A stretch of 64,000 nt of DNA from CAYPTB01 sp964413535 (GTDB lineage Bacteria > Planctomycetota > UBA1135 > GCA-002686595). The stretch covers positions 93,520-157,519 of the forward strand of contig CAYPTB010000044.1 of assembly GCA_964413535.1 (NCBI GenBank). The letters run 5' to 3'. Below are positions 14,600-23,881 of this stretch, piece after piece (within the stretch, counting starts at the first letter, position 1; the number at the start of each line of letters is the position of its first letter). The notes under the pieces are model-generated. The model did not search any database, was not told the DNA's origin, and worked only from the letters and a program-made list of their open reading frames with translations. The position numbers and the translations under genes were made by a program.

Positions 14600-15625
14600 A
14601 TGAAGCTTCCCGTTGCCCTCCCTCGCTCGACGCTCGCGGTTCCTGCCCTCGCCCTACCGGCGATCGCCCTGATCGGCGCTTTCGCCGCACCGCGCGCGCC
14701 GGCGGAAGAGATCACCTTCCGTCGCACTCCCGGACAGCGCCTCGCCTTCGTGTTCGCATCGGAGGCGGAGCTGGATCTCACGGACATGTCCATGAGCCGG
14801 GACGACGAGGAGTGGGAAGGAGACATGCCCGAGTGGACGATCTCCCACGAGGAGAAGATCGCGTTCACGGACGAGGTCCTCGAGGCCGAGGATGGACGGA
14901 TCCTGAAGCTCCGGCGCACCTTCGACGAGATCTCGGAGACGCGCAAGAACGAGATCTCCGCCGCCGAGGGCAGTCATTCGGACGAGGGCGAAGGCGCGAG
15001 CGAGCTGGAAGACGCCACGGTGGTCTTCACCTGGGACGCCGACCTGGAGGAGTACGAAGCGGCCTTCGAGGACGGGGAAGGCGACCTGGACCTGCTCGAG
15101 GAGCTCGAGTGCCGCGTCGACTTCGCGGAGTTCCTGCCCCAGGACTCCGTCGCGAAGGGCGACACCTGGACGGTCGAGGCGAAGGCGTTCAACGGGATCG
15201 TGGCCCCCGGCGGCGACCTGCACGTGCTCTTCGAGGACGAGGAGCCCGAGGAAGAGGGCGGCATGTCCGACCAGCTCGCGGACAACGTGGAAGGGGAGAT
15301 CTCCTGCAAGCTCGTCGATCTGCGCGAGGAGGACGGCGTTCGAATCGCGGTGATCGCGCTCCAGGCCAAGCTTCGCACGCACGGCGTCGAGGAAGGTGAG
15401 ATCGAGGCGGAGGTGGGCACGGTCTCGACGACCCAGGAGGTGCGGATCGAGTACGCGCTCGACGGGGAGTTCCTGTGGAACCTGTCCGCCGGGCACGTCG
15501 CGGGCATCGAGCTCGCGGGATCCCTCGACTACGAGATGGACGGCGTCCAGGAACTCTCCGGCGTGACCTATTCCCGCAAGCAGACCTTCGAGGGCACGGT
15601 CGCTCACCACGTCTCCGCCCAGTGA
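14600..15625 (+). CDS. Secreted acidic hypothetical protein
   Basis: The 341-residue product has a clear Sec signal peptide (about 1-36, with ALALPAIALIGAFAAPRAPA) and a strongly acidic mature part with stretches such as EDEEPEEEGG. The rest looks beta-rich (EITFRRTPGQRLAFVF, VEGEISCKLVDL, TTQEVRIEYALDGEFLW), resembling the repeated strand pattern of periplasmic proteins that scavenge or chaperone. I do not recognise a family. It lies 74 nt before the Trx/PDZ gene on the same strand and could share its transcript. Confidence 0.65.
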   Translation: MKLPVALPRSTLAVPALALPAIALIGAFAAPRAPAEEITFRRTPGQRLAFVFASEAELDLTDMSMSRDDEEWEGDMPEWTISHEEKIAFTDEVLEAEDGRILKLRRTFDEISETRKNEISAAEGSHSDEGEGASELEDATVVFTWDADLEEYEAAFEDGEGDLDLLEELECRVDFAEFLPQDSVAKGDTWTVEAKAFNGIVAPGGDLHVLFEDEEPEEEGGMSDQLADNVEGEISCKLVDLREEDGVRIAVIALQAKLRTHGVEEGEIEAEVGTVSTTQEVRIEYALDGEFLWNLSAGHVAGIELAGSLDYEMDGVQELSGVTYSRKQTFEGTVAHHVSAQ

Positions 15626-15698
15626 TTCCACGCGCGAGGCGGAGCGGCCGCGCAGCGAGCGCCTCGCGCCCGCCGCCGGCGGCTGCTAGCCTCCGTGT

Positions 15699-16952
15699 AT
15701 GAGACGGATCGCCGCACTCCTCGTCGTTTGCCTCTCCTTCGCCGGTGCCGGCTGCGCCGAAGCGCGCCCCGAGATGCAGGACTTCTGGCACCAGGACCTC
15801 GAGCAGGGAACCCGCGTCGCGCTGGAGAGCGGCCGGCCCATGCTGGTCGTCTTCCGCTGAGAGACCTGACTGGACTGTACGTCCTTCGACGGGCAGGTCG
15901 TCCGTCCCACACCCTCTCTGCGCGAGTTGTACGACGCCTACGTGTGCGTCCGCGTCACCGATATGCGCGGGGTCGATCTCACGCGCTACGTCTTCGACTA
16001 CGACCTCACGTTCGCAGTGCTCTTGATGCATCCCGACGGGACGATCTACCACCGTTACGGCGCACGCGATCAGCGCTCGGCCTCCGTGTGGCTCGGCGCC
16101 GAGTCCTTCGAGCGCACGTTGCGCGAGACGCTCGCCGAGCACGCCGAGTACGCGGCGAACCCGGCGCCGCCGCCGCGCGCCGAGCGTCTCGTCCTCGAGG
16201 ACGTACCCGCCTTCGCGGCGAAGGACGGCGGCAAGTGCATCCACTGCCACAGCGTCCAGCCGGCGTTGGCCGCCGAAGCGAAGGCCGCGGGGACCTGGCG
16301 CGACACCGACATGTGGCGCCATCCGCCGCCCGCGCGCATCGGGCTCGAGCTCGATCCCGCCGATCAGCGCCGCGTGCTCGCCGTCGAGCCCGGCTCGGCG
16401 GCGGAGCTCGCCGGGCTGCGCGCGGGTGACGCGCTCGCCGCGCTCGCGGGCCAACGGCTCCTGACGGTCAGCGACCTGTCGTGGGTCCTGGACGGCGTAC
16501 CCGTCGCGGGTGGGCGCCTCGCGCTGCGCTTCGAGCGCGCGGGCGCGCTGCACGACGCAGAGCTCGTGATGGAGCCCGGGTGGAAGATCGGGACGCCGCT
16601 CGAGTTCTCCTGGCGTCCCTTCAAGTGGGAGCTCATGCCGTCGCCGGGTTTCGGCGGCGAGGACCTCGACGCGGAGGAGAAGGCCGCGCGCGGGCTCGCG
16701 CCCGAGCGCTTCGCCTTCCGCGTCACGTACTTCGTCGAGCGCGGGGAGCAGAAGCCCGCCGGCCAGGCCGCGAAGGGCGCGGGGCTCGCCAAAGCGGACG
16801 TCGTGATCGGAGCGGACGGCCGGCGCGACTTCGCGAACCACGACCACTTCCAGACCTGGTGGCGCCTCGAGCGCGCGCCCGGCGACACGGTCCGGCTCGA
16901 GCTCCAGCGCGACGGCGCGCCGGTCACGCTCGAGATCCCGGTGCCGAAGTGA
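15699..16952 (+). CDS. Trx/PDZ domain (seleno)lipoprotein with UxxU and CxxCH motifs
   Basis: ATG 15699 starts a lipoprotein signal ending AGAGC (Cys19). The frame then reads PMLVVFR, TGA (15858), Glu-Thr, TGA (15867), LDCTSFDG and stays open to 16952, 417 residues counting both UGAs as amino acids 54 and 57. A thioredoxin-fold protein carries its CxxC just after the first core strand, which is exactly here, so the motif reads Sec-Glu-Thr-Sec. Downstream are YDAYVCVRVTDMRGVDL, a CIHCH haem-c motif (180-184), a PDZ domain (about 210-290) and a second PDZ-like C-terminal region. I recall an NCBI family named Trx7/PDZ domain-containing (seleno)protein that fits. If UGA is not recoded, the gene is broken; a start at TTG 15927 would lose the redox centre. 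Confidence 0.75.
15863..15899 (+). promoter_or_regulatory. SECIS-like stem-loop after the first UGA of the Trx/PDZ gene
   Basis: From TGA 15858-15860 the RNA can form an outer 6-bp stem, GACCTG (15863-15868) with CAGGTC (15894-15899). An inner 4-bp stem, GGAC (15872-15875) with GTCC (15881-15884), encloses loop TGTAC. The inner stem begins after an 11-nt spacer. The second UGA straddles the 5' outer stem, so both UGAs share the structure. Confidence 0.4.
15879..15905 (+). promoter_or_regulatory. SECIS-like stem-loop after the second UGA of the Trx/PDZ gene
   Basis: Downstream of TGA 15867-15869, CGAC (15887-15890) pairs with GTCG (15897-15900) around the loop GGGCAG, and ACG (15879-15881) can pair with CGT (15903-15905). 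GG opens the loop, but it is three bases later than in the E. coli register, and this stem competes with the outer stem of the first element. Weaker evidence than for the lipoprotein. Confidence 0.3.
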
Positions 16953-16982
16953 CGGAGCGGCTCGCAATCCGGAGCGGGGCTA

Positions 16983-17150
16983 CCAGGTGTCCCGAACCAG
17001 AAGTTCGCAAGCAAAAACGAGCCGCCTGCGGCTCCCTGGCTGCGTTGCGCCTCCTCCGAAACTCGATCAGAGTTGCGTCGTCAGCGCGCCTTGCCAGAAA
17101 GCCCCATTCGACGCGCTTTTTCTCGCGAACTCCTAGTTCGAGACACTAGG
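16983..17150. mobile_element. MITE-like element with imperfect terminal inverted repeats
   Basis: The left end (16983-17008, CCAGGTGTCCCGAACCAGAA then GTTCGC) and the reverse complement of the right end (17125-17150) match at most of 26 positions. The inside contains a GAGCCGC-CT-GCGGCTC hairpin. An 82-bp block of it (16991-17072) recurs nearly unchanged at 50929-51011. At about 168 bp with no gene it fits a miniature inverted-repeat element or a related dispersed palindromic repeat. Confidence 0.6.
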
Positions 17151-17163
17151 ATCCGGCGCGACC

Positions 17164-18837
17164 GTGACGCGCTCGTTCGGCCGCTCGCTCGATCCCCGCC
17201 CTAGCTCGATCGGTCGCTCGCGGGCGGAGCTCGCAGCCGTGGCGCTGTTCGTCGCAGCGCTGCTCGCGGGGTTGGTCTTCCTCGTCCATCCCTGGTACGA
17301 CGCGACCAACGACGGGTCGGTCTACATCGCCTGCGCGCGCTCGATCCTGGCCGGCGAGGGCTATGCGTATCTCGGCGAGCCGTTCCGCGTCCGTCCGCCG
17401 GGTCTCGCGTACCTGATCGCGCCCCTGATCGCGCTGCGCGGGACGGACTTCCACGCGCTCAACCTGCTGATTGCCGCGTTCGGCGCGCTGGCGGCCTTCC
17501 TGGTGTACGTCTTCCAGCGGGCGCGGCTCGGCTGGTCCCTGGCGCTCCTCGCCGCGCTCACTCTGTGGCTGAACCAAGGCTACCAGCGCGCGTGCACGCA
17601 GGTCATGACGGAGACGCCCGGCGTCGTGCTGCTCTTCGTCTCGCTCCTGATCGAGCGGCGCGGTGGAGGGAACGCGCGGACGCGCTGGTTTCGGGAGGTG
17701 CTGCTCGGTCTCTCGATCGCGGCCGGAGCCTACGTGCGCACGGTCAACGTACTCCTCGTCCCCTCGATCGCGGCCGCGCGCGTGCTGGAGCGAGTCCTGG
17801 CCGCGCGCGGGAACGATCGCTCCCGCGCCGCCGGGCCGGGCGAAGCTGGCGACGCTGGCGGCGACGCTCGCGTGCTCGCGTGGCCGCGCTTCGCGCTCGA
17901 GCGCCTCGCCGTGTTCAGCAGCGTGGCCGTCCTGGCGCTCCTGCCCTGGAGCCTGCGCAACGCCGCCGCCGCGCCCAAGCCGCCGGCCGACCAGACCTTC
18001 CTCTATTCCTACGGCACCGGCATGTTCCACGAGGACTTCGGCGACCCGCGCTCGCGGCGGCTCGGCGCGAGCGAGGTCCTCGGGCGCATTCCCGCCCAGG
18101 TCGGGAGGATCGTCGAGGTGCTCGGCAGCCGCATGGAAGTCGTGCTGCCGTTGCACACGCGCATGCTCGCTCGCGGCGACGAGTGGAAGCGCCCGCGCAA
18201 CCGCGGTCCGACCGTCACGGCGACGGCGGCCCTGATCCTGTGCGGCGCCCTGTACGGTCTCGTCGTGCGGCGACGCGCCTCGGACTTCGTCACGTGGGCC
18301 ATGCTGGCCGTGATCTCGGTCTACTTCGGGTTCGACGATCGGCTGCTCGTGCCCGTGTGGGTGCTCGCCTTCCCCGCCACGCTCGAAGCCCTGCGCGACG
18401 TGGGAGCGAAGCTCGCCGGCGCGCGCGCGGGCAGCGCGCTCGCGCACGCCGTGTGCCTCGGCTTCCTCGTCGTCGACTGCGCGCCGCGCGCGGACTGGGA
18501 GCGCATCGAACGCCAGCACCGCGCCTTCGAGGCGATCGCGGCCGACGTCGAAGCGGAGCTTCCGCGCGCCGCGCGCCTGGCTGCGCCGATCGGATGGCAC
18601 TACGCGGTCTACCTCGATCGCCCCGTGTGGAGCCTGCAGATGGCGAGCTCCCGCGCCCTGGACACGGGCCGGCCCATGGAGAAGGACATCGAGCGCGTGA
18701 TCGACCGCTACGGCCTGAACACGGTCGTCCTGTCGCCCCTGGTGCCCTACGACCGCGCCTACCTCGCCTACTTCGCCGCACGGAGCCTGCGGATGGCCGA
18801 GAGCCCGTCGGCCGTCGTCGCGCGCGTGCGCCGCTGA
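17164..18837 (+). CDS. ArnT/PMT-like membrane glycosyltransferase (GT-C fold)
   Basis: The 557-residue protein (GTG 17164) has about ten hydrophobic helices and a first periplasmic loop HPWYDATNDGSVYIACARSI followed by GYAYLGEPFRVRPPGLAYL. That layout, an acidic residue after the first helix then an RPPG stretch, is typical of the dolichyl-phosphate-mannose mannosyltransferase/ArnT superfamily, which moves lipid-linked sugars to lipids or proteins outside the membrane. A soluble C-terminal region (about 450-557) follows. The start codon lies just after the MITE-like element, which may supply or disrupt its promoter. Acceptor and sugar are unknown. Confidence 0.75.
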   Translation: MTRSFGRSLDPRPSSIGRSRAELAAVALFVAALLAGLVFLVHPWYDATNDGSVYIACARSILAGEGYAYLGEPFRVRPPGLAYLIAPLIALRGTDFHALNLLIAAFGALAAFLVYVFQRARLGWSLALLAALTLWLNQGYQRACTQVMTETPGVVLLFVSLLIERRGGGNARTRWFREVLLGLSIAAGAYVRTVNVLLVPSIAAARVLERVLAARGNDRSRAAGPGEAGDAGGDARVLAWPRFALERLAVFSSVAVLALLPWSLRNAAAAPKPPADQTFLYSYGTGMFHEDFGDPRSRRLGASEVLGRIPAQVGRIVEVLGSRMEVVLPLHTRMLARGDEWKRPRNRGPTVTATAALILCGALYGLVVRRRASDFVTWAMLAVISVYFGFDDRLLVPVWVLAFPATLEALRDVGAKLAGARAGSALAHAVCLGFLVVDCAPRADWERIERQHRAFEAIAADVEAELPRAARLAAPIGWHYAVYLDRPVWSLQMASSRALDTGRPMEKDIERVIDRYGLNTVVLSPLVPYDRAYLAYFAARSLRMAESPSAVVARVRR

Positions 18838-18866
18838 CGCGCGCGCTGCGGTAGTCTCTGGGCCGA

Positions 18867-19769
18867 ATGCGCATCGCGCTCGCAACGAGCTCGAACCTCC
18901 CCGACTGGGAGGTCGACGACCGCGCGCTGCACGCCGCCCTGCGCGAGCGCGGGGCCGAGCTCGAACATCCCGCGTGGGACGATCCCGAGGTCGAGTGGGG
19001 CGCACACGACGTGTGCCTGATCCGCACGCCGTGGGACTACATGGAGCGCCGCGACGCTTTCGTGGCCTGGGCCGAGCGCGCAGCCGCCTCGGCGCCGCTC
19101 TTCAACCCGCCCCTCGTCGTGCGCTGGAACACGCACAAGCACTACCTGCGCGACCTCGAGGCCGAGGGCGTGCGCATCGCGGAGAGCGTGTGGCTCGAGC
19201 GCGGAACGCGTCTCGCCCGTCCGGGCGGCGCGGGCGTGGACCTCGAAGCGCTCGTGCGCGAGCGCGGCTGGACGCGCGCGTTCGTCAAACCCTGCGTGGG
19301 AGCGACGGCGCGCGAGACGCTGCGCTTCACCGTCGATGCCGAGGGGATCGCGGCCGCAGGGGCGCACGTCGAGCGCCTGCTCGTGAACGAAGGTCTCGTG
19401 CTCCAGCCCTACCTCGAGAGCGTTGAGGGAGAGGGCGAGCTCTCGGCCATCTTCGTCGATGGCGCCTTCACCCATGGCGTGCGCAAGATCCCCGTTCCCG
19501 GCGACTACCGCGTCCAGGACGACTTCGGCGCGAGCGACCGGCCGCACACCTTCACGGCCGACGAGCTCGAGCTCGCGCGCTCGATCGTGGAACGCGCGGG
19601 CGCGCGCTTCGGCGACGCGCCGCTGCTCTACGCGCGCGTCGACTTCCTGCGCGAACGCAACGGCGAGCTGGTCCTCAACGAGCTCGAGCTCGTCGAACCG
19701 TCGCTCTTCTTCCGCCACTCGCAGGAGGCCGCCGAGGTCCTCGCCGACGCGCTCCTCGCGCGGATCTAG
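18867..19769 (+). CDS. ATP-grasp family protein (RimK/DcsG-like)
   Basis: The 300-residue protein starts MRIALATSSNLPDWEVDDRA and contains the elements of an ATP-grasp ligase: VRWNTHKHYLRDLEAEGV, FVKPCVGATARETLRF (ATP-binding lysine and glycine loop), LVLQPYLESVEGEGELSAIF, and the metal-binding LLYARVDFLR with ELVLNELELVEPSLFF. The pattern resembles the cycloserine-biosynthesis DcsG/RimK group, which couple a carboxylate to an amine with ATP. The genuine substrate is unknown. The stop overlaps the stop of the convergent gene by three bases (CTAG). Confidence 0.8.
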   Translation: MRIALATSSNLPDWEVDDRALHAALRERGAELEHPAWDDPEVEWGAHDVCLIRTPWDYMERRDAFVAWAERAAASAPLFNPPLVVRWNTHKHYLRDLEAEGVRIAESVWLERGTRLARPGGAGVDLEALVRERGWTRAFVKPCVGATARETLRFTVDAEGIAAAGAHVERLLVNEGLVLQPYLESVEGEGELSAIFVDGAFTHGVRKIPVPGDYRVQDDFGASDRPHTFTADELELARSIVERAGARFGDAPLLYARVDFLRERNGELVLNELELVEPSLFFRHSQEAAEVLADALLARI

Positions 19770-22372
19770 TCGCCCTCGTAGCGCAGCTCGACGACGACCG
19801 GTCCGGACCCTTCGGAGACCTGCAGCCGCTCCGACGTGAAATCCCCTTCCTTCACCGCCACGACGTAGTCGCCGGGGCCCAGCCCGGCGCGGAAGGTGCG
19901 CGTCCCGGCGCGGTCGGGCGGAAGCGCGTCGCGCCAGAGATCGAGCGTCGACGGATCCGAGGCGAACGGTCCGACTGCGGCCGAGCCCGGATGCTCCTCG
20001 GCCGGCGAGACCTCGATCACGAGCGGCGCTCGCCACGCTCGCTCGGGGAGCCCGCGTACGTGCACCTCGATCGGCACGGCGGACGCGAGCTCGAGCTCGA
20101 GGACGTCGTCGGGGATGGACGGAGGCAGCTCGACGGTGCGCAACACCCGACACCTTCCTTCCGGTTCGTAGGTCGTCACGTAGGCCGTGCTCTCCGAAAC
20201 GAGTCGTCCCCGAACGCGGTCGCCCGCAAACAACAGTTCGTGGCTGAAGTCGAACGATGGCGTGGACACCCGCAGCCGGACCTGAGGTGTTCCCGGAGCT
20301 CGATCCGGATCGATGATCCGAATCCGCGGCGTTCCGTGCTCCGATTGGAAAGCGGCTTCGCCCAGGCGCGCGAGCTCTCCGGCTCGCATGACCGGCAGTT
20401 GCAGAGTTCGCGGCCTGTGTCCCAGCGGAGCGACCGTCATCGCCTCGCGCGTCACCCTTACTCGTTCGAGGAGTCGGCCGCGGGAGTCGATCCGTGCAGA
20501 CGGGCTCGATGGCGTCGGCCACGCGTCGCCGATCGCTTGGCCGCCGACGTCGACCGCGAAGAGCTCGACGTCGCAGTCTTCGCGCTCCGCGCCGGTGCCG
20601 CCCGGATCGAAGTGCCACAAGTTCGGCTCGGGCGAGGCGAGCTCGAGGTCGATGCGCTGGTCTCCCGGTTCGAACGGACCGTAGGCGTGCGAGGCGTGCT
20701 CCGCGGGCCAGGCGTATTGCTCGACGTACACCCAGTGCGGCGCCGCGCCGCCCGTCGGGAGGTCGAGGGGAAGGCGGCAGTCGCGGTCCGTAGGGACCGT
20801 CGCTTCGACGGTCGTGCCGTACCCGCAGCACTCCCAGCGTCTACGCTCCTCGGGGGAGAGCCGGCAAGCCGTGACCTGTACGTTCTTCGACCTGAGCTCG
20901 TCCTGGGCCGCCACGGCGAGCGTGACGCGGAGCGTCGGCAACGCCTCGAGGTCGATCTCGACGAGCTCGCCGGTGCGGAGCACATCCCCTTCGACGCGCG
21001 CCGGAGCGCAATCGGGGAGCTCGGCGTCCAGGGCCGCGAGCTCGTCGCGCGGGAAGGGCAGCGTCCAGCGGTGGACGCCGTCCGCGTCGGCACCGAGTGG
21101 CAGGCTCACACGCTCGCCGCTCGTCGACTCCAACACGACTCCGGTGAAGCGGGGGATGCGCGCGAACGCGGGGTGCTCCTCCCATGGCTCGCCGTCGGTC
21201 CGCAACGCTACCTCGAGCACCTCGTCTCGCTCGAGCCGCCAGACGAGCGCGTCGGCGCGCCCGCCGGGGGCGACGCGCGGCAGCGGGAAGCGCGCACGGG
21301 CGCCGCGCTCGGTCCAGACGAGCGCCTGCGCGACGTCGCCGCGCACTTGCAGCTCGAAGCGTCCGTCCGCCGCCGTGCGCACCTCGCCCGGGAGGAGCTC
21401 GAACTCGGGCGTGCCGGGTCCCGCCCGCACCGAGCGCGGGGCGTGGGGGGCGTCGAGCCGGTTGCGGTGTGCGCTGACGAGCGCCGCGCCGAGCCCGCGG
21501 CCGTCCGCGCCGACGACGGTGCCGGTGAACACGCGCTCGCGCTCGACGACGAGGTCGCCGGCGTCGATCTCCTCTCCCTCGAGCACGTAGTAGCGTGGCG
21601 CCTCGAACGGGGCGATCGGCGACGACCCGAGGTAGAGCGCGACGGGCTCGCGCTCGTACCACGACGCCTCACGGTGCCGCGCAGACCAGACGGGACCGCT
21701 CACGACGGCCTCGATCTGGAAGCGACCGCCGGCGTCCGTGCGGGTCGCCGGGGAGCCGAGGCCGCGCGTCGCGCGACCACCGTGCACTTCCTTGTTCGCG
21801 GGGGCGAGCTCGACCTCCAGGCCGGCCACTGGAGCGCCGCGGTCGTCGACGACGCGCCCGTACAGGACGCCGCCGAAGCCGAGCTCGAGCTCGCACTCGG
21901 CGACCGATCCGCCTTCGATGCGCGCGGCGACGGATCCACCGGCGCGCGGCGGCGCGCGCGGCGTCGTGACGACGACGCCGCCGGACGGCAGGTCCTCGAC
22001 GAGCGCTTCGCCCTCGGCGCCCGTCACGATCGCGCGCAGGAGCCTCGGAATCCGCGGGAGGAGCAACCCGTCGGACTCCTCGTACACGGAGCACGCGACG
22101 CCGCCGAGGCCTGCGCGCGTGATGGGGTCGACGACGCGCACGAGCAGGTCGCCGAGCGGATGGCACGGCGGGGTCGGATACGCGGGCACCGCGACCTCGA
22201 CCGCCGGCGCCGACGCGCTCGCGCTCCCCACCCGCGTATCCCTCACCGCTCGCGCCTCCGTCGGCGCGCGCGCGGGGAGTGGTCGGGGTGCGCGCGCCGC
22301 GCGGACGGAGAGGACGAGCCACGCGGCGAGCGCGAGCGAGAGCAGCGGGACGACGACGCGGAGGACGCGCAT
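19766..22372 (-). CDS. Secreted multi-domain carboxypeptidase-regulatory-like protein
   Basis: The 868-residue product begins with a signal anchor (MRVLRVVVPLLSLALAAWLV). Several Ig-like carboxypeptidase-regulatory repeats follow, with the characteristic pattern of a strand, G..V.D..G.PV and ATDADGRF-like ends (GRVVDDRGAPVAGLEVEL, RTDAGGRFQIEAVVSG, GTVVGADGRGLGAALVSA, RTAADGRFELQV). The C-terminal half is beta-rich without repeats I can name. Such proteins are exported and usually bind envelope carbohydrate or protein. It is the last gene of the four-gene minus-strand operon, 14 nt after the COG3014-like gene. Confidence 0.75.
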   Translation of the reverse strand: MRVLRVVVPLLSLALAAWLVLSVRAARAPRPLPARAPTEARAVRDTRVGSASASAPAVEVAVPAYPTPPCHPLGDLLVRVVDPITRAGLGGVACSVYEESDGLLLPRIPRLLRAIVTGAEGEALVEDLPSGGVVVTTPRAPPRAGGSVAARIEGGSVAECELELGFGGVLYGRVVDDRGAPVAGLEVELAPANKEVHGGRATRGLGSPATRTDAGGRFQIEAVVSGPVWSARHREASWYEREPVALYLGSSPIAPFEAPRYYVLEGEEIDAGDLVVERERVFTGTVVGADGRGLGAALVSAHRNRLDAPHAPRSVRAGPGTPEFELLPGEVRTAADGRFELQVRGDVAQALVWTERGARARFPLPRVAPGGRADALVWRLERDEVLEVALRTDGEPWEEHPAFARIPRFTGVVLESTSGERVSLPLGADADGVHRWTLPFPRDELAALDAELPDCAPARVEGDVLRTGELVEIDLEALPTLRVTLAVAAQDELRSKNVQVTACRLSPEERRRWECCGYGTTVEATVPTDRDCRLPLDLPTGGAAPHWVYVEQYAWPAEHASHAYGPFEPGDQRIDLELASPEPNLWHFDPGGTGAEREDCDVELFAVDVGGQAIGDAWPTPSSPSARIDSRGRLLERVRVTREAMTVAPLGHRPRTLQLPVMRAGELARLGEAAFQSEHGTPRIRIIDPDRAPGTPQVRLRVSTPSFDFSHELLFAGDRVRGRLVSESTAYVTTYEPEGRCRVLRTVELPPSIPDDVLELELASAVPIEVHVRGLPERAWRAPLVIEVSPAEEHPGSAAVGPFASDPSTLDLWRDALPPDRAGTRTFRAGLGPGDYVVAVKEGDFTSERLQVSEGSGPVVVELRYEGD

Positions 22373-22386
22373 GGGCCCCCCCGAGT

Positions 22387-23868
22387 CTACGGCACCGGCG
22401 GCGGGAGCGGCTCGGCCGGAACCTGCGAGTGGACGTCGACGAGGACGGCGCCGGGGAGTGACAGGTTCGGCTGGAGGACGAGGACGAAGGACGAGTAGCC
22501 GGCGCGGACGCGGACGGGCGCGAGCATGCCGCGGCCGAGGTCGAGGGCGTGCTCGCCCTCGGGCAGGTAGAGGTGCAGGGCCTGGAACTGGGCCGGGAGC
22601 GAGGTCCAGTTGCGCGTGTCGGCGTGCTCGGTCGCCGTCCAGAACAGGTTCGCGAGCAGGTTCAGGAAGAGCGCGAGGCCGTCGTCCTGGACGAGGTGGT
22701 CCGTGGCCACCGCGGACACGGTGCCTTTGAGCGTGCGACGCACGGCGGCGCGCGCGATGATCCACGGCAGGTTCGCTTCGAGCTGCTGCGCGGCGATGTG
22801 CGTGACGTCGAGCAGCGGTTGCGTCGCGAACACGCCGTCGTCCAGCCGGACCTCGAGCTGTGGGACGAAGTTCTCGCGCGCGACGACGACGGGCACGGGG
22901 ACCGGAGCCTGCGCGATCACGCCGAGGTCGAACGCCCCGAAGATGGCGCCGATCTGCGCCAGGAAGAGCGCGGTGTCCGTGATGGGCGAGGTGGTCTCGG
23001 CCAACGCGGGTCCGCGGCCCGCGAGGTAGAAGACGTGCACGCTGCCGGTGCCTTCGCCGCCGCGCAGCTCGCCCTCGCAGCGCAGGACGCCTTCGCGCGC
23101 GAGCTGCGCGCCGCCGGACTGCTCGCCGGACGCAGCGGCGGCCAGTGCCGCGGCCGACCGGAAGGCCTTGGCGCCCTCGTCGAAGGAGCGCTGCGACTCG
23201 AGGATCACGCCCTCGAGGTACTTGCCGATGGGGACGCGCTCGAAGCTCTCGCGCGGGTCGTAGCCGATGTAGTTGCCCCGCTCGTCGTAAGCGTCGCCGA
23301 AGCCGAGTCCCGCGATCTCCTCCTGCTTCTCGCTGATCTGGAAGGCGTAGGCGAAGGCGTCCTCGCCGCCGTTCATGAGGTCGGCGAGCGCGATCAGGGT
23401 GCGCACGAGAACGTGCTCGTAGTCCGCGCCGACGTAGTCGATCGCGCGATCGTCGCCCAGCGCCGCGCCGAAGTAGCCGCCGAGGTCGTTGGCGGCGAGC
23501 TTCGAGTCGAGCACGTCGCGCGCGCGGCGCCAGACGTCGATCGCGTGGTCGAAGTCGCCGAAGGCGAGCCGGCACATGCCCTTCTCGAGCAGCAGGAGAT
23601 AGGTGTCGTCGCGATCGGCGCGGACGTCGAGCGCGAGGCCGTGGCTCTCCTTCACCGTCTCGAGCGGCGCGTCGCTCTCCGCTGCGATGAGCCGATCGAT
23701 CGCTTCCTCGGCCGCCGGGAAGTCGCCGGCCGCCCAGGGCGCCTCGAACGCCTCGATCGTGAGGGACGAGCAGCCTGCGATCGCTAAGGCGCAGGCGAGT
23801 CCCATAACGGCGACCGCCGCCGGCACGCGGGGCGCCGGCGGCGGTGAGCATCGAACGGAGTGCGTCAT
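22387..23868 (-). CDS. COG3014-like TPR lipoprotein
   Basis: The 493-residue product has a lipobox (LAIAGC, Cys33) and an N-terminal helical TPR-like region (EAFEAPWAAGDFPAAEEAID, YLLLLEKGMCRLAFGDFDHA, VWRRARDVLD). Next comes a conserved-looking middle part (GADYEHVLVRTLIALADLMN, ISEKQEEIAG) and a beta-rich C-terminus ending in PLPPPVP. This matches the COG3014 group of envelope lipoproteins, which I recall as frequent neighbours of LpoB-like genes. The start ATG 23868 lies 13 nt after the LpoB-like stop. The role is probably structural or regulatory in cell-envelope growth; direct evidence is lacking. Confidence 0.65.
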   Translation of the reverse strand: MTHSVRCSPPPAPRVPAAVAVMGLACALAIAGCSSLTIEAFEAPWAAGDFPAAEEAIDRLIAAESDAPLETVKESHGLALDVRADRDDTYLLLLEKGMCRLAFGDFDHAIDVWRRARDVLDSKLAANDLGGYFGAALGDDRAIDYVGADYEHVLVRTLIALADLMNGGEDAFAYAFQISEKQEEIAGLGFGDAYDERGNYIGYDPRESFERVPIGKYLEGVILESQRSFDEGAKAFRSAAALAAAASGEQSGGAQLAREGVLRCEGELRGGEGTGSVHVFYLAGRGPALAETTSPITDTALFLAQIGAIFGAFDLGVIAQAPVPVPVVVARENFVPQLEVRLDDGVFATQPLLDVTHIAAQQLEANLPWIIARAAVRRTLKGTVSAVATDHLVQDDGLALFLNLLANLFWTATEHADTRNWTSLPAQFQALHLYLPEGEHALDLGRGMLAPVRVRAGYSSFVLVLQPNLSLPGAVLVDVHSQVPAEPLPPPVP

Positions 23869-23881
23869 ACCGAGGCGAGCG

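Noticed and set aside
15927..16952. Trx/PDZ gene starting at TTG 15927
   Set aside because: This would remove the signal peptide and redox centre that lie in the same frame upstream of the UGAs.
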